From assembly GCF_900313025.1 (NCBI RefSeq), contig NZ_OMPQ01000013.1, positions 409,197 to 473,196 of the forward strand: a stretch of DNA of 64,000 bases. Reading direction: 5' to 3'. Below the pieces are notes generated by a model, which saw only the letters and a list, made by a program, of their open reading frames with translations, did not search any database and had not been told where the DNA came from. The DNA is from Pseudophaeobacter sp. EL27. GTDB lineage: Bacteria > Pseudomonadota > Alphaproteobacteria > Rhodobacterales > Rhodobacteraceae. Within the stretch, counting starts at the first letter, position 1. The number at the start of each line of letters is the position of its first letter. The position numbers were made by a program, and so were the translations under genes. Below, one piece after another: positions 21,550 through 29,415 of the stretch.

Positions 21550-23045
21550 ATTGCTTTACCATCCAGAACAGAAACCGCCATGCTGGCCTGCTCCACATCA
21601 TCAAAGGGCAGGACATCGGTGCCAACCACCTGACCGCTCTCGTGGCCCTTGCCGCAGATCAACAGCACATCGCCTGCACCCAGCATATCGACCCCACGCA
21701 GAATCGCCTCGGCCCGGTCGCCGACCTCAATGGCATCTGGCGCGCCGCTCTTAACGGCAGCTCGGATCAAGGCGGGATCTTCGGTGCGAGGATTGTCATC
21801 GGTGACGATGACAACATCTGCATTGTCCTGTGCCGCTTGGCCCATCAGAGGGCGCTTTGTGGCATCGCGGTCGCCGCCAGCGCCAACAATCGCAATCAGC
21901 CGCCCCAAAACATGTGGGCGCAGCGCCTTGATCGCGGTGGTCACCGCATCCGGGGTATGAGCGTAATCAACAAAGACCGCAGCGCCATTGTCGCGGGTGG
22001 CGGCATGTTCCATGCGCCCGCGCACCGTGGTCAGCTGTGGCAGGGTGTCAAAGACCTCGGCTGGGTCTTCGCCGCCGGCAATCACCAGCCCGCAGGCCAA
22101 GAGCACGTTCTCTGCCTGAAAGCCGCCGATGAGGTTCAGCCGTTTCTGATAGGGCTGATCGTGCCAGTTGAAACGCAGATCCTGCCCGGTGTCATCATAG
22201 CGCAGCCCGGTGAGGCTGATATCGCCAAGGCCCCGGCCAATGCTGATCACCTCTTGGCCGCGAGCTGCCGCCACCGCGCGCATCTCGGCCCCGCGTGCGT
22301 CATCCATATTGATCACTGCCACGCCGTCCACGGGCAGAACCCGGCGGAACAGCCCGGCCTTGGCGGCAAAATAGGCCTCAAATGTCTCGTGATAGTCCAG
22401 ATGATCCTGGGTGAAATTGGTGAACCCCGCTGCCGCCAATTGCACCCCATCCAGGCGGCATTGGTCCAGCCCATGGGAAGAGGCCTCCATCGCCGCATGG
22501 GTCACCCCCGCCTCAGCGGCCTTAGCCAGGGCCGCGTGCAGCGTGATCGGCTCAGGCGTGGTATGGGCCAGCGGATGGCTCCAGGCGCCTTCAATGCCGG
22601 TGGTGCCAAGGTTCACGGCCTCATGCCCCAAGGCGCACCAGATCTGGCGCACAAAGGTCGCCACCGAGGTTTTGCCATTGGTGCCCGTCACCGCCACCAT
22701 AGTCTGCGGCTGGGCGCCAAACCAAAGCGCCGCCGCATAGGCCAGCGCCTGACGCGGATCTTCGACAATCACCACAGCTGCATGGCTTTCTTCCAGCGGT
22801 TTTGCCGCTATCTTGGCGCCAGCAGCATCGGTCAAGATCGCCACTGCGCCCTGCTCCAATGCCGCCGGGATGAACTTGGCCCCATGCACCTGACTGCCCG
22901 ACAGAGCAGCAAAAAGCGTGCCCTCTGTCACCCGGCGGCTGTCCACCGCGAGGCCGGAAATCAGCGGATCAGCACCGCCACGGGCGGTGAGGCCCAGCTC
23001 GCTCAGGGGGCGGGGATCGGAAGTATCGTCGGGGTTGCTGCGCAT
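21546..23045 (-). CDS. murE: UDP-MurNAc-Ala-Glu--meso-diaminopimelate ligase
   Basis: Mur ligase adding the third stem residue. AVTGTNGKTSVATFVRQIW is the P-loop. EASSHGLDQCRLDGV and TNFTQDHLDYHETFEAYFAAK are central motifs. VIVTDDNPRTEDP contains the DNPR sequence that selects meso-diaminopimelate over lysine, as expected for a Gram-negative wall. 499 aa. It is separated from ftsI by 44 bp. Confidence 0.97.
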   Translation of the reverse strand: MRSNPDDTSDPRPLSELGLTARGGADPLISGLAVDSRRVTEGTLFAALSGSQVHGAKFIPAALEQGAVAILTDAAGAKIAAKPLEESHAAVVIVEDPRQALAYAAALWFGAQPQTMVAVTGTNGKTSVATFVRQIWCALGHEAVNLGTTGIEGAWSHPLAHTTPEPITLHAALAKAAEAGVTHAAMEASSHGLDQCRLDGVQLAAAGFTNFTQDHLDYHETFEAYFAAKAGLFRRVLPVDGVAVINMDDARGAEMRAVAAARGQEVISIGRGLGDISLTGLRYDDTGQDLRFNWHDQPYQKRLNLIGGFQAENVLLACGLVIAGGEDPAEVFDTLPQLTTVRGRMEHAATRDNGAAVFVDYAHTPDAVTTAIKALRPHVLGRLIAIVGAGGDRDATKRPLMGQAAQDNADVVIVTDDNPRTEDPALIRAAVKSGAPDAIEVGDRAEAILRGVDMLGAGDVLLICGKGHESGQVVGTDVLPFDDVEQASMAVSVLDGKAI

Positions 23046-23089
23046 CTGCGGCCCTCACCAGGTATTAGGCCCGGGATCATTCGCCGGGA

Positions 23090-24874
23090 TCAGTTTGAGG
23101 TGAGGGTTATACCAGTCACCTCGGTGGGTTCAACTTGTGGTCTGAGCCCCAAGAGCGGCGCCAATCGCCCGATCATTTCCGCTGCCACCGGAACAGCCGT
23201 CCAGCCCGCCGTGCGGCGCTCTTCGCCATGAGCAATGACAGAGGGTTCATCCAGCGTCACCACCAGCACATATTTGGGATCATGGGCGGGAAAGATTGAG
23301 GCAAAGGTGGCAATCACCTTGTCCTCGTAATAGCCACCACGCGGTCTGGGCTTGTCGGCGGTGCCGGTCTTGCCCCCGACCTGATAGCCCGGAACACGGG
23401 CAAAGCTGGCGGTGCCTTCGGTGACCACCTTGCGCAGCATGATGCGCGCGGCCTCTGCCGATTGCTCGGACATGATGCGACGGCCCAGTTGCGGACCATC
23501 CTGTTTCAGGATCGTTGGGCTGACGTAGCGGCCCCCATTGGCCACGGCCGCATAGCCTGCGGCCAGATGCAGGGGCGTGGTAGAGATACCGTGACCATAA
23601 GAAATGGTCATCGCCGAGAGCTCGGACCAGTTTTTGGGCAGCAAGGGCTTGCCGCCCTGCGCCTCAACAATCTCAAACGGGGTTGCCTCCAGCATGCCCA
23701 GATCCCGCAGGAAATCCTGCTGACGCTCTGCGCCAATTTGCTGCGCCAATCGGGCGGTGCCGATATTGGAGGATTTCACGATGATCTTGGTCACCGACAA
23801 CTCGTTGCCGTAGTTGCGGTAATCCTTGATCGAGAATTTCCCCCAACGCAGCGGGCCGCGGGTGTCGATAACAGTATCCGGGTTCACAAGCCCCAGATCC
23901 ACAGCCTGGGCTGCGGTAAAGATCTTGAAGGTCGAGCCAAGCTCATAAACCCCCTGAACCGCGCGATTGAACAGCGGACTAACCGATGGGTCAAAGCCCG
24001 AGGTCGGCGGCGCGGGACGTTCATTGGGATCAAAATCCGGCAGCGAAACCACCGAGATCACCTCGCCGGTGTGTACATCCATCAGGATCGAGGTGGCGCC
24101 TTTGGCATTCATCAGCTTCATGCCGCCATCCAGCACCCGCTCAGCCGCGGCCTGCACGGTGAGGTCCAGCGATAGCGCCAGAGGCTTGCTGCCATTGCCG
24201 GGGTTGCGCAGATAGTCATCGAACTGCTTTTCAACGCCAGCAACGCCGATCACCTCGGCGGCGCGCACGCCTTCTCTCCCAAAGCTCGCGCCGCCCAGAA
24301 CATGGGCCGCAACTGAGCCATTGGGATAGAGCCGCATCTCGCGGGGGCCAAACAACAGACCGGGATCACCAATATCATGCACCGCTTGCTTTTGCTCGGG
24401 GCTGATTTTCTTTTTGATCCAAAGGAATTTGCGCGCGCCGGTGAATTTTTCCAGCAGGTCCGCGTGATCCAGATCCGGGAAGATCTCAACCAGACGGTCC
24501 ACCGCATTTTGCGGATCAATCAGCTGCTGTGGCTGCACATAAAGCGAATGGGTTTCAAAGTTGGTCGCCAGAATGCGCCCCTGGCGGTCGACGATATCGG
24601 CGCGCTGCATGGCAATGGCGCTGCCCGCCACGCTGGCCACCGGCTCACGCGGCTCAGAGGTCGCCATGACCCCCATACGCGCCGCAACAGCCGCATAGGC
24701 ACAGAGAAAAAACACCCCCAAGACCAGCAGGCGCCCCTCGGCACGCTGGCGCGATTTCACCTGCATGTCATCGTGACGCTGGCGAATATTCTCTTTTTCA
24801 ATAACGTCGGGGTTTTCGCCTTTGGCGCGGGCGTCCAGAATCCGCGCAAGCGGGCGAAGCGGCTTGCGGATCAT
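23090..24874 (-). CDS. ftsI: Septal transpeptidase FtsI (PBP3)
   Basis: Class B penicillin-binding protein crosslinking septal peptidoglycan with FtsW. A cytoplasmic N-terminus of about 48 aa precedes one membrane segment (LLVLGVFFLCAYAAVAARMGVM). Then come the dimerisation domain and the transpeptidase domain with SxxK at Ser314-Lys317 (GSTFK), SxN at 368-370 and KTG at 502-504. 594 aa. It overlaps the ftsL stop by 4 nt. Confidence 0.97.
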   Translation of the reverse strand: MIRKPLRPLARILDARAKGENPDVIEKENIRQRHDDMQVKSRQRAEGRLLVLGVFFLCAYAAVAARMGVMATSEPREPVASVAGSAIAMQRADIVDRQGRILATNFETHSLYVQPQQLIDPQNAVDRLVEIFPDLDHADLLEKFTGARKFLWIKKKISPEQKQAVHDIGDPGLLFGPREMRLYPNGSVAAHVLGGASFGREGVRAAEVIGVAGVEKQFDDYLRNPGNGSKPLALSLDLTVQAAAERVLDGGMKLMNAKGATSILMDVHTGEVISVVSLPDFDPNERPAPPTSGFDPSVSPLFNRAVQGVYELGSTFKIFTAAQAVDLGLVNPDTVIDTRGPLRWGKFSIKDYRNYGNELSVTKIIVKSSNIGTARLAQQIGAERQQDFLRDLGMLEATPFEIVEAQGGKPLLPKNWSELSAMTISYGHGISTTPLHLAAGYAAVANGGRYVSPTILKQDGPQLGRRIMSEQSAEAARIMLRKVVTEGTASFARVPGYQVGGKTGTADKPRPRGGYYEDKVIATFASIFPAHDPKYVLVVTLDEPSVIAHGEERRTAGWTAVPVAAEMIGRLAPLLGLRPQVEPTEVTGITLTSN

Positions 24875-25233
24875 TGGCCTGGCTCCTCGGGGCTAGTGGC
24901 ATTCAAGCCCGACACATCAACGCCTTCGGTGATCATCAGCGCGGGCTGCACCGGATAGGTGACCTCATCCACGCGACCAAACTGATCTGGTCGCAGGGGC
25001 AACAGACCGAGGCGTTCAAAGTTCAGCTCTGCCAGTTCAATCAGGCGATCAGGGCGGTTCAGATAGGCCCATTCCGCCCGCAGCACGCTAAGACGCTCCT
25101 GTGCGGCACCAATTTCGCGCTGCAGCCCGCGGGTCTCTTTCAACACCTGCTGGGTGGCGTAGTTTTCGCGGTAGGCCCAGAAAGCGAGACCAAAAACGGC
25201 CAATGCCGTAACCACATAGAGCAGAGACTTCAT
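24871..25233 (-). CDS. ftsL: Cell division protein FtsL
   Basis: Small bitopic divisome protein that pairs with FtsB and FtsQ. It has an N-terminal membrane segment ([18 protein letters not shown]), a short periplasmic coiled coil ([39 protein letters not shown]) and a C-terminal tail. The overlaps with rsmH (4 nt) and ftsI (4 nt) and the position fix the identity. 120 aa. Confidence 0.93.
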   Translation of the reverse strand: MKSLLYVVTALAVFGLAFWAYRENYATQQVLKETRGLQREIGAAQERLSVLRAEWAYLNRPDRLIELAELNFERLGLLPLRPDQFGRVDEVTYPVQPALMITEGVDVSGLNATSPEEPGQ

Positions 25234-26222
25234 TTACGCCCCTCTTTCAGTTGCGGCATGCTCAGGTCTTTGGCGCTGATCGGGACGGGTGCAGCCTCGG
25301 TGCGCCGCCCCACCCGCAGCCGGGCCGAGCGTGAACGGGGGTTTTCCGCCAGCTCATCATCATCCGGGCCAACGGCCTTGCGGGTGACCAGCTCAAACTG
25401 TGCGGGGATTTCTTCGATTTCCGGTGCGTAGCGATTGGCCCGCCCGGTTTTATTGGCCCGATGCTGAAAGAACCGCTTTACCATGCGATCCTCAACGGAA
25501 TGAAAGGTCACAACCGCCAACAGCCCGCCGGGTTTCAGCGCGCGTTCAGCCGCCAACAACCCGTTGAACAGCTCCTCATATTCGGCGTTCACCGCAATGC
25601 GCAGGGCCTGAAAGCTGCGGGTGGCCGGGTGCGATTTGCCGGGTTTTGCCCGCGGCAGACAGCCCTCAATCAATTTCGCCAGTTGCAGCGTTGTGGTGAT
25701 TGGCTCCAGCTCGCGGGCCTTGATGATGGATTTAGCAATGCGGCGACTGGCGCGTTCTTCGCCAAAATGAAACAGGATATCCGCAATCTGCACCTCAGAA
25801 AGCCCTGCCACCAGATCCGCCGCTGAGGGGCCGGACTGCGACATGCGCATGTCCAGAGGGCCGTCACGCATAAAGGAAAAACCGCGTTCCGCCAGATCCA
25901 GCTGCATCGAGGAAACCCCAAGGTCCAGCACCACGCCGTCCAGATCCTGAGCGTATTCATCCATGCGTGAAAACACCCCCTCTTGCAGCACCAGCCGGTC
26001 GCCAAGCTCTGCAGCCCAGGGCTGGGCAAGTTCAAAGGCAAGCGGGTCGCGGTCAACACCAATCACCTGATCAGCTCCGGCCTCCAGCAAGCCGCGGGTA
26101 TAGCCACCAGCGCCAAAGGTGCCATCCAACCAACGGCCGGAAACTGGCGCCACCGCTTTCAGCAGGGGGCGCAGCAGAACCGGAACATGGGGACCAGAAG
26201 GCGTGGGGTGGTCCGTCGTCAT
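25230..26222 (-). CDS. rsmH: 16S rRNA (cytosine-1402-N4)-methyltransferase
   Basis: SAM-dependent methyltransferase (MraW) that modifies C1402 in the ribosomal P site. [13 protein letters not shown] is the family start. [17 protein letters not shown] is SAM motif [30 protein letters not shown] and [18 protein letters not shown] are diagnostic. [17 protein letters not shown] lies near the C-terminus. 330 aa. It starts 3 bp after mraZ. Confidence 0.97.
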   Translation of the reverse strand: MTTDHPTPSGPHVPVLLRPLLKAVAPVSGRWLDGTFGAGGYTRGLLEAGADQVIGVDRDPLAFELAQPWAAELGDRLVLQEGVFSRMDEYAQDLDGVVLDLGVSSMQLDLAERGFSFMRDGPLDMRMSQSGPSAADLVAGLSEVQIADILFHFGEERASRRIAKSIIKARELEPITTTLQLAKLIEGCLPRAKPGKSHPATRSFQALRIAVNAEYEELFNGLLAAERALKPGGLLAVVTFHSVEDRMVKRFFQHRANKTGRANRYAPEIEEIPAQFELVTRKAVGPDDDELAENPRSRSARLRVGRRTEAAPVPISAKDLSMPQLKEGRK

Positions 26223-26225
26223 TGT

Positions 26226-26729
26226 CTATGCGCCTCCGGCGCCATCAAGGAACTCCAGCGGGTCAAACCCCTCTGGCAGCTCATCCATCCATTTATCCGC
26301 AAGCGCCTGCTCCTCTTCCTCATAGGTCTCGGGCTTCCAGATCTGGAAGGTATCCCCCGCCGCCATAAAGAAGGCTTCTTTTTCGAGGTCGATTTTATTG
26401 CGCAATTTTGCGGGCAGAACCAGACGACCTGTCTCATCTATCGTGGTGGGGAAAGACTGCCCATGGAACAGGCGTTGCAACATCTTACGCTGCATCGAGC
26501 CACGCGGCAGCGCGTCGATCTTGTCATCGACCTCTTCAATCGCTTCTATGGTGTAGCATTCAAGATAGTTGCGGCGGTGGTCACCGTAGACAATCACCAA
26601 TTCGGGATTTTCGCCGGACTTCCAGTTTGGGTCACTTGCCTCGATCACACGACGAAAGGAGGCTGGAATTGATACCCGCCCCTTTGTGTCCACCTTATGG
26701 TGGCTTTCGCCTCTGAACCTGCGGCCCAA
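26226..26729 (-). CDS. mraZ: Transcriptional regulator MraZ
   Basis: AbrB-like DNA-binding protein that represses its own dcw operon. It has two SpoVT/AbrB half-domains: HKVDTKGRVSIPASFRRVI near residues 11-29 and TIDETGRLVLPAKLRNKI near 96-113. The best start is a TTG at 26729 (LGRRFRGESHHK). No in-frame ATG precedes the first domain. An acidic C-terminal extension (ETYEEEEQALADKW..) makes it 167 aa, longer than the 152-aa E. coli protein. It is the first gene of the dcw operon. Confidence 0.93.
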   Translation of the reverse strand: MGRRFRGESHHKVDTKGRVSIPASFRRVIEASDPNWKSGENPELVIVYGDHRRNYLECYTIEAIEEVDDKIDALPRGSMQRKMLQRLFHGQSFPTTIDETGRLVLPAKLRNKIDLEKEAFFMAAGDTFQIWKPETYEEEEQALADKWMDELPEGFDPLEFLDGAGGA

Positions 26730-26746
26730 AATCTCGCCCTCTACCT

Positions 26747-26760
26747 GCGCCTTTTGGCGC
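26747..26760. repeat. GCGCC-TTTT-GGCGC hairpin in the mraZ leader
   Basis: A perfect 5-bp inverted repeat around a TTTT loop, 18-31 bp upstream of the mraZ TTG start. In the mRNA it would sit close to the ribosome site and could tune initiation. Confidence 0.35.
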
Positions 26761-26784
26761 GTTATCTTCCCCAGAAACTAAGGA

Positions 26785-26820
26785 AGGCGAGTTGATCTGC
26801 TGCCACTGATCAACTCGCCT
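26785..26820 (-). promoter_or_regulatory. 13-bp perfect inverted repeat in the mraZ 5' leader
   Basis: AGGCGAGTTGATC and GATCAACTCGCCT, separated by 10 nt, form a perfect 13-bp stem about 55-90 bp upstream of mraZ. No T tract follows, so it is not a simple terminator. On the minus strand a perfect AGGAGG (26818-26823) precedes an 11-codon frame inside the hairpin (TTG 26813 to TAG 26778). That layout resembles a leader peptide, but this is inference only. Confidence 0.5.
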
Positions 26821-27104
26821 CCTAATTCCCGCTTAGCGGGGTGTCCGACTGCGCGCGCCACCTGGGGGGATGTCTGCTCGCCCGCGCGCCGGATCTCTCA
26901 TTGTTCGGATGAAGTGAAGGCCTGTATGAACCTGCTTATTATTATGAGCTGGGGTCTTTAGCGCCCCGATATGCTCTCCGCCGCATCCGATGAATAAGGG
27001 ATACTATGGGAAATCATGGCCTGACAACCCACTATTCAGAAAACTCGTCCAAAAGGCGTTTCCAGCAACACATTGCCGCAACATTTTGTTAACCACATTC
27101 GGGA

Positions 27105-27119
27105 AAATATGGCATATTT
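27105..27119. promoter_or_regulatory. 15-bp AT-rich palindrome
   Basis: AAATATG-G-CATATTT, a perfect palindrome in the AT-rich part of the mrp-mraZ intergenic region. It is a candidate operator with no regulator assigned. Confidence 0.35.
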
Positions 27120-27188
27120 CGCCAAACATGATGATCGAGACACAAAATATAGTACTGAAAAAAGTTGGCCAAATTCCGGACAACTTTG

Positions 27189-27202
27189 CCCATAAAATCC
27201 CA
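27189..27202 (-). promoter_or_regulatory. Possible MraZ box pair
   Basis: On the minus strand TGGGA-TTTTA-TGGGC gives two TGGGN repeats exactly 10 bp apart, the spacing reported for MraZ boxes in E. coli. Known sites often have three or more repeats and lie closer to the gene, so this is a weak call. Confidence 0.3.
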
Positions 27203-27213
27203 CATCGAGACCA

Positions 27214-27238
27214 AACTCTTAACAACAAATTAAGAGTT
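27214..27238. promoter_or_regulatory. CtrA-type site within a 9-bp inverted repeat
   Basis: TTAA-CAACAAA-TTAA (27219-27233) matches the full TTAA-N7-TTAA CtrA consensus of alphaproteobacteria. It is embedded in the perfect inverted repeat AACTCTTAA / TTAAGAGTT. It lies about 490 bp upstream of mraZ and 36 bp from two DnaA boxes. Confidence 0.55.
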
Positions 27239-27261
27239 CGCGCAATGTTCCACGCCCATTC

Positions 27262-27282
27262 TGTGCATAACTTTGTGGATAA
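27262..27282 (-). promoter_or_regulatory. Two DnaA boxes
   Basis: On the minus strand TTATCCACA (27274-27282) and TTATGCACA (27262-27270) are both full matches to TTATNCACA. They sit in the same orientation 12 bp apart. CcrM-type GANTC sites flank them downstream (27286-27290 and 27310-27314). This points to cell-cycle control of nearby promoters and not to an origin. Confidence 0.55.
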
Positions 27283-27497
27283 CGGGAATCGGAGCGCGAC
27301 TCGCCCCATGATTCGGGAACAGAAGGGCGAAGACCTCAACCAGTCTCCCCTCCCCCTCCCAATTTTGGACCATAAATTCCCATGCGTCCCATGGTTTCCC
27401 ATATCTGCAATCGAACATGCAAATCGCCTCAGGATTGTGCAAAGGGAACCTGAGCGGGCCGATTAACGCGACTTGTTTAGAACAAGAATAAATCGAA

Positions 27498-27524
27498 GCG
27501 CGCCCCACATCGAGTGAGGCGCGC
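27498..27524 (-). terminator. Terminator-like hairpin after mrp
   Basis: GCGCGCCTCAC and GTGGGGCGCGC (minus strand) pair over 11 bp with one G-T wobble and a 5-nt loop, about 48 bp past the mrp stop. They are followed by TTCGATTTATTC, a poor T tract. Confidence 0.55.
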
Positions 27525-27571
27525 CTAAAGAAGAACCCTAAATAGATAAAATCGCAGTAAAAAACCGGCTC

Positions 27572-28672
27572 TCAGGCCATGCCACCTGCAATAAGACCGC
27601 TGGCGATCTGGGCATAGGCCTCAGAAACCGCCCCCGCTCCGGCAGCGACAGGCGTGCCCGCATCACCGGCCAGGCGGGTCTCGAGATCAATTGGCAAGGC
27701 CCCCAAGAGCGGCAGGCCAAGGGCCTTTGCCTCAGCTGCAACCCCCCCATGGCCAAAGATATGATGTTCGCCGCCGCAATCCGGGCAGGTAAAGAAGGAC
27801 ATGTTCTCGATCAGCCCCAGGACCGGCGTCTTGAGTGTCTTGAACATATCAAGCGCCTTGCGGGCATCAATGAGCGCCACATCCTGCGGCGTGCTGACAA
27901 CAATGGCGCCGCTCAGCTCGCTCTTGGTACAGAGTGTCAGCTGCACATCACCCGTTCCGGGCGGCAGATCCACAATCAGCACGTCCAACTCCCCCCAGTT
28001 CACCTGCCCCAGCATCTGCTGCAAGGCCCCCATCAACATGGGGCCACGCCAGACCACCGCCTTATCCTCTGGCACCATAAGACCAATCGACATCATGGTG
28101 ACGCCATGTGCCCGCAGGGGTTCGATCACGGTGCCATCCGGGCTGCCAGGCCGATCAGAGACCCCCATCATACGCGGCTGGCTTGGGCCATATATATCTG
28201 CATCCAACAGCCCCACACGCCGCCCCTGGCGGGATAGGGCCACTGCCAGATTGGCACTGACGGTGGATTTCCCCACGCCCCCCTTGCCTGAGGCCACAGC
28301 CAGAATACGAGAAACCCCTTTGGGCTTGATTGGTCCGGCCTGCGCCTTGGGATGGCCCCCGATTTTCAGGCTAGGGGCCGCAGCTGGCTTGGGTTCATCG
28401 GCCGGGCCATGGGCCGTCAGCGCCACCGAGACAGAGGCCACGCCTTCCAGCGCCAGCACAGCGCCTTCAGCGGCGCGCCGCAGAGGCTCCATATGCTGGG
28501 CAATGGCCGGGCTGGGGGCCTCGATGACAAAACTGACCTTTACCTGGTCCTCGGCGCCTGGCGCGTCCTGAAGTGTCAGCGCGCGTATCATATCCCGCGA
28601 AAGCAAAGTGCCACCGTCTGGCAAAGCCAGGCGTTCCAATGCCTCTTCTACGCTCTTTTGTGTCACTGACAT
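27572..28672 (-). CDS. mrp: Fe-S cluster carrier ATPase Mrp/ApbC
   Basis: P-loop ATPase that carries and delivers iron-sulfur clusters in the cytoplasm. The N-terminal DUF59/MIP18-like domain (residues 5-85) is followed by ILAVASGKGGVGKSTVSANLA with a deviant Walker A at 129-137. DADIYGPSQPRMMG, DLPPGTGDVQLTL and the cluster-binding CPDC (CxxC) in SFFTCPDCGGEHHIFG complete it. 366 aa. It is divergent from the DUF1127 gene. Confidence 0.94.
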   Translation of the reverse strand: MSVTQKSVEEALERLALPDGGTLLSRDMIRALTLQDAPGAEDQVKVSFVIEAPSPAIAQHMEPLRRAAEGAVLALEGVASVSVALTAHGPADEPKPAAAPSLKIGGHPKAQAGPIKPKGVSRILAVASGKGGVGKSTVSANLAVALSRQGRRVGLLDADIYGPSQPRMMGVSDRPGSPDGTVIEPLRAHGVTMMSIGLMVPEDKAVVWRGPMLMGALQQMLGQVNWGELDVLIVDLPPGTGDVQLTLCTKSELSGAIVVSTPQDVALIDARKALDMFKTLKTPVLGLIENMSFFTCPDCGGEHHIFGHGGVAAEAKALGLPLLGALPIDLETRLAGDAGTPVAAGAGAVSEAYAQIASGLIAGGMA

Positions 28673-28996
28673 TTCCGACCCTCCTGCACCCGATTCTTGA
28701 AATCACCCCTAGCCCAGGGCTCTCGTTTGGGGAAGGTGCAGCTTGTGCTGCACAGGTGACTTCCGCAAGGGCAAGTAACCAGCCGCGCCGATCAAAATGC
28801 CCTAACGGAAAGCAAATTTGGACAATTCTGCTCAAAAAACAGCCTGTTTACAAAAGGGTAACAATGGACCCATGCAAATGCTGCATAGCAGAAATGCTCT
28901 CTTAGGGGATTGTGCACTTGCAGCATTTAACTATTTTGATTTCAAGAAACGCCGATACCGGCACAACACATTTGACCAGTTCTGAGGATCGACCCG
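28673..28996. promoter_or_regulatory. Divergent mrp / DUF1127 promoter region
   Basis: 324 bp without a gene. AAATGCTGC (28876-28884) and GCAGCATTT (28920-28928) are inverted repeats 35 bp apart. The AT-rich block after TTGCAG (28918) is a plausible stress sigma-factor promoter for the DUF1127-RNA transcript. The related Rhodobacter locus is driven by RpoHI/RpoHII, but I cannot assign exact -35 and -10 elements here. Confidence 0.35.
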
Positions 28997-29215
28997 ATGG
29001 CCGCTGTAAACCAAATCGCAACACCTAAGTCTGTACTCTCGGCCCTACCAACAGCCTGGATTGACGAGTTGAGCACCAAGTTCACCCGTTACCGCCTGTA
29101 CCGCCAGACCTACAATGAGCTCTCCGAGCTGACAGGTCGCGAGCTGGCAGATCTGGGCCTGAACCGCTCAATGATCAAACGGGTCGCCTATCAGGCAGCC
29201 TACGAGAACAACTAA
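28997..29215 (+). CDS. DUF1127 small protein, CcaF1-like
   Basis: 72-residue basic protein with a C-terminal DUF1127 domain (YRLYRQTYNELSELTGRELADLGLNRSMIKRVAYQAAYEN), an arginine-rich helix-turn seen in RNA-binding small proteins. In Rhodobacter sphaeroides the equivalent gene (ccaF1, RSP_6037) is cotranscribed with the CcsR1-4 small RNAs and its product binds RNA and affects their maturation. Here too the gene is followed within 10 bp by four CTCCTCCTCCCT hairpins, so the same role is inferred. GAGG lies upstream of the ATG. Confidence 0.92.
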   Translation: MAAVNQIATPKSVLSALPTAWIDELSTKFTRYRLYRQTYNELSELTGRELADLGLNRSMIKRVAYQAAYENN

Positions 29216-29222
29216 TAGAGAT

Positions 29223-29254
29223 CAGGCTCTTTCTCCTCCTCCCTAAAGGGCCTG
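29223..29254 (+). ncRNA. CcsR-like (cuckoo) RNA hairpin 1
   Basis: CAGGCTCTTT and AAAGGGCCTG form a 10-bp stem (one G-U) that presents the loop CTCCTCCTCCCT, an anti-Shine-Dalgarno-like sequence. It starts 7 bp after the DUF1127 stop, so it is expected on the same transcript and released by processing. Confidence 0.85.
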
Positions 29255-29260
29255 TCCTAA

Positions 29261-29294
29261 GCGGTGACATCCTCCTCCTCCCTGATGTCACCGC
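29261..29294 (+). ncRNA. CcsR-like (cuckoo) RNA hairpin 2
   Basis: A perfect 11-bp stem GCGGTGACATC / GATGTCACCGC with the same 12-nt loop CTCCTCCTCCCT. It is the cleanest of the four hairpins. Confidence 0.88.
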
Positions 29295-29323
29295 ACCCTA
29301 TACCGGCTGAGCCGGAACAGAAT

Positions 29324-29357
29324 ACATCTGGATCTCCTCCTCCCTTGGTCCCGATGT
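29324..29357 (+). ncRNA. CcsR-like (cuckoo) RNA hairpin 3
   Basis: ACATC-T-GGATC pairs with GGTCC-C-GATGT (one G-U, one 1x1 mismatch), with loop TCCTCCTCCCTT. The loop is shifted by one base from the other copies, but the CCUCCUCCC core is kept. Confidence 0.82.
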
Positions 29358-29364
29358 TGTCATG

Positions 29365-29410
29365 AACGGCGGTACCCCTCCTCCTCCCTGGGTGCCGCCG
29401 TTTCTTGTTT
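29365..29410 (+). ncRNA. CcsR-like (cuckoo) RNA hairpin 4 with terminator
   Basis: AACGGCGGTACCC and GGGTGCCGCCGTT form a 13-bp stem (one G-U) around CTCCTCCTCCCT. It is followed by TTCTTGTTTTTG, so this last hairpin also serves as the rho-independent terminator of the DUF1127-ccsR transcript. Confidence 0.87.
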
Positions 29411-29415
29411 TTGCC

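Noticed and set aside
21510..23231. 573-residue open frame antisense to murE
   Set aside because: Shadow of murE and its flanks. No ribosome site and no family features.
26990..27300. DnaA boxes and AT-rich DNA as a possible replication origin
   Set aside because: Only two full boxes, no unwinding repeats and no origin-linked genes (dnaA, parAB, rsmG, hemE) nearby. A promoter-control role at the dcw operon fits better.
29223..29402. Repeated CTCCTCCTCCCT units as a CRISPR-like array
   Set aside because: The repeats are hairpin loops only 12 nt long with different flanking stems, on one transcript after DUF1127. No cas genes or regular spacers are present.
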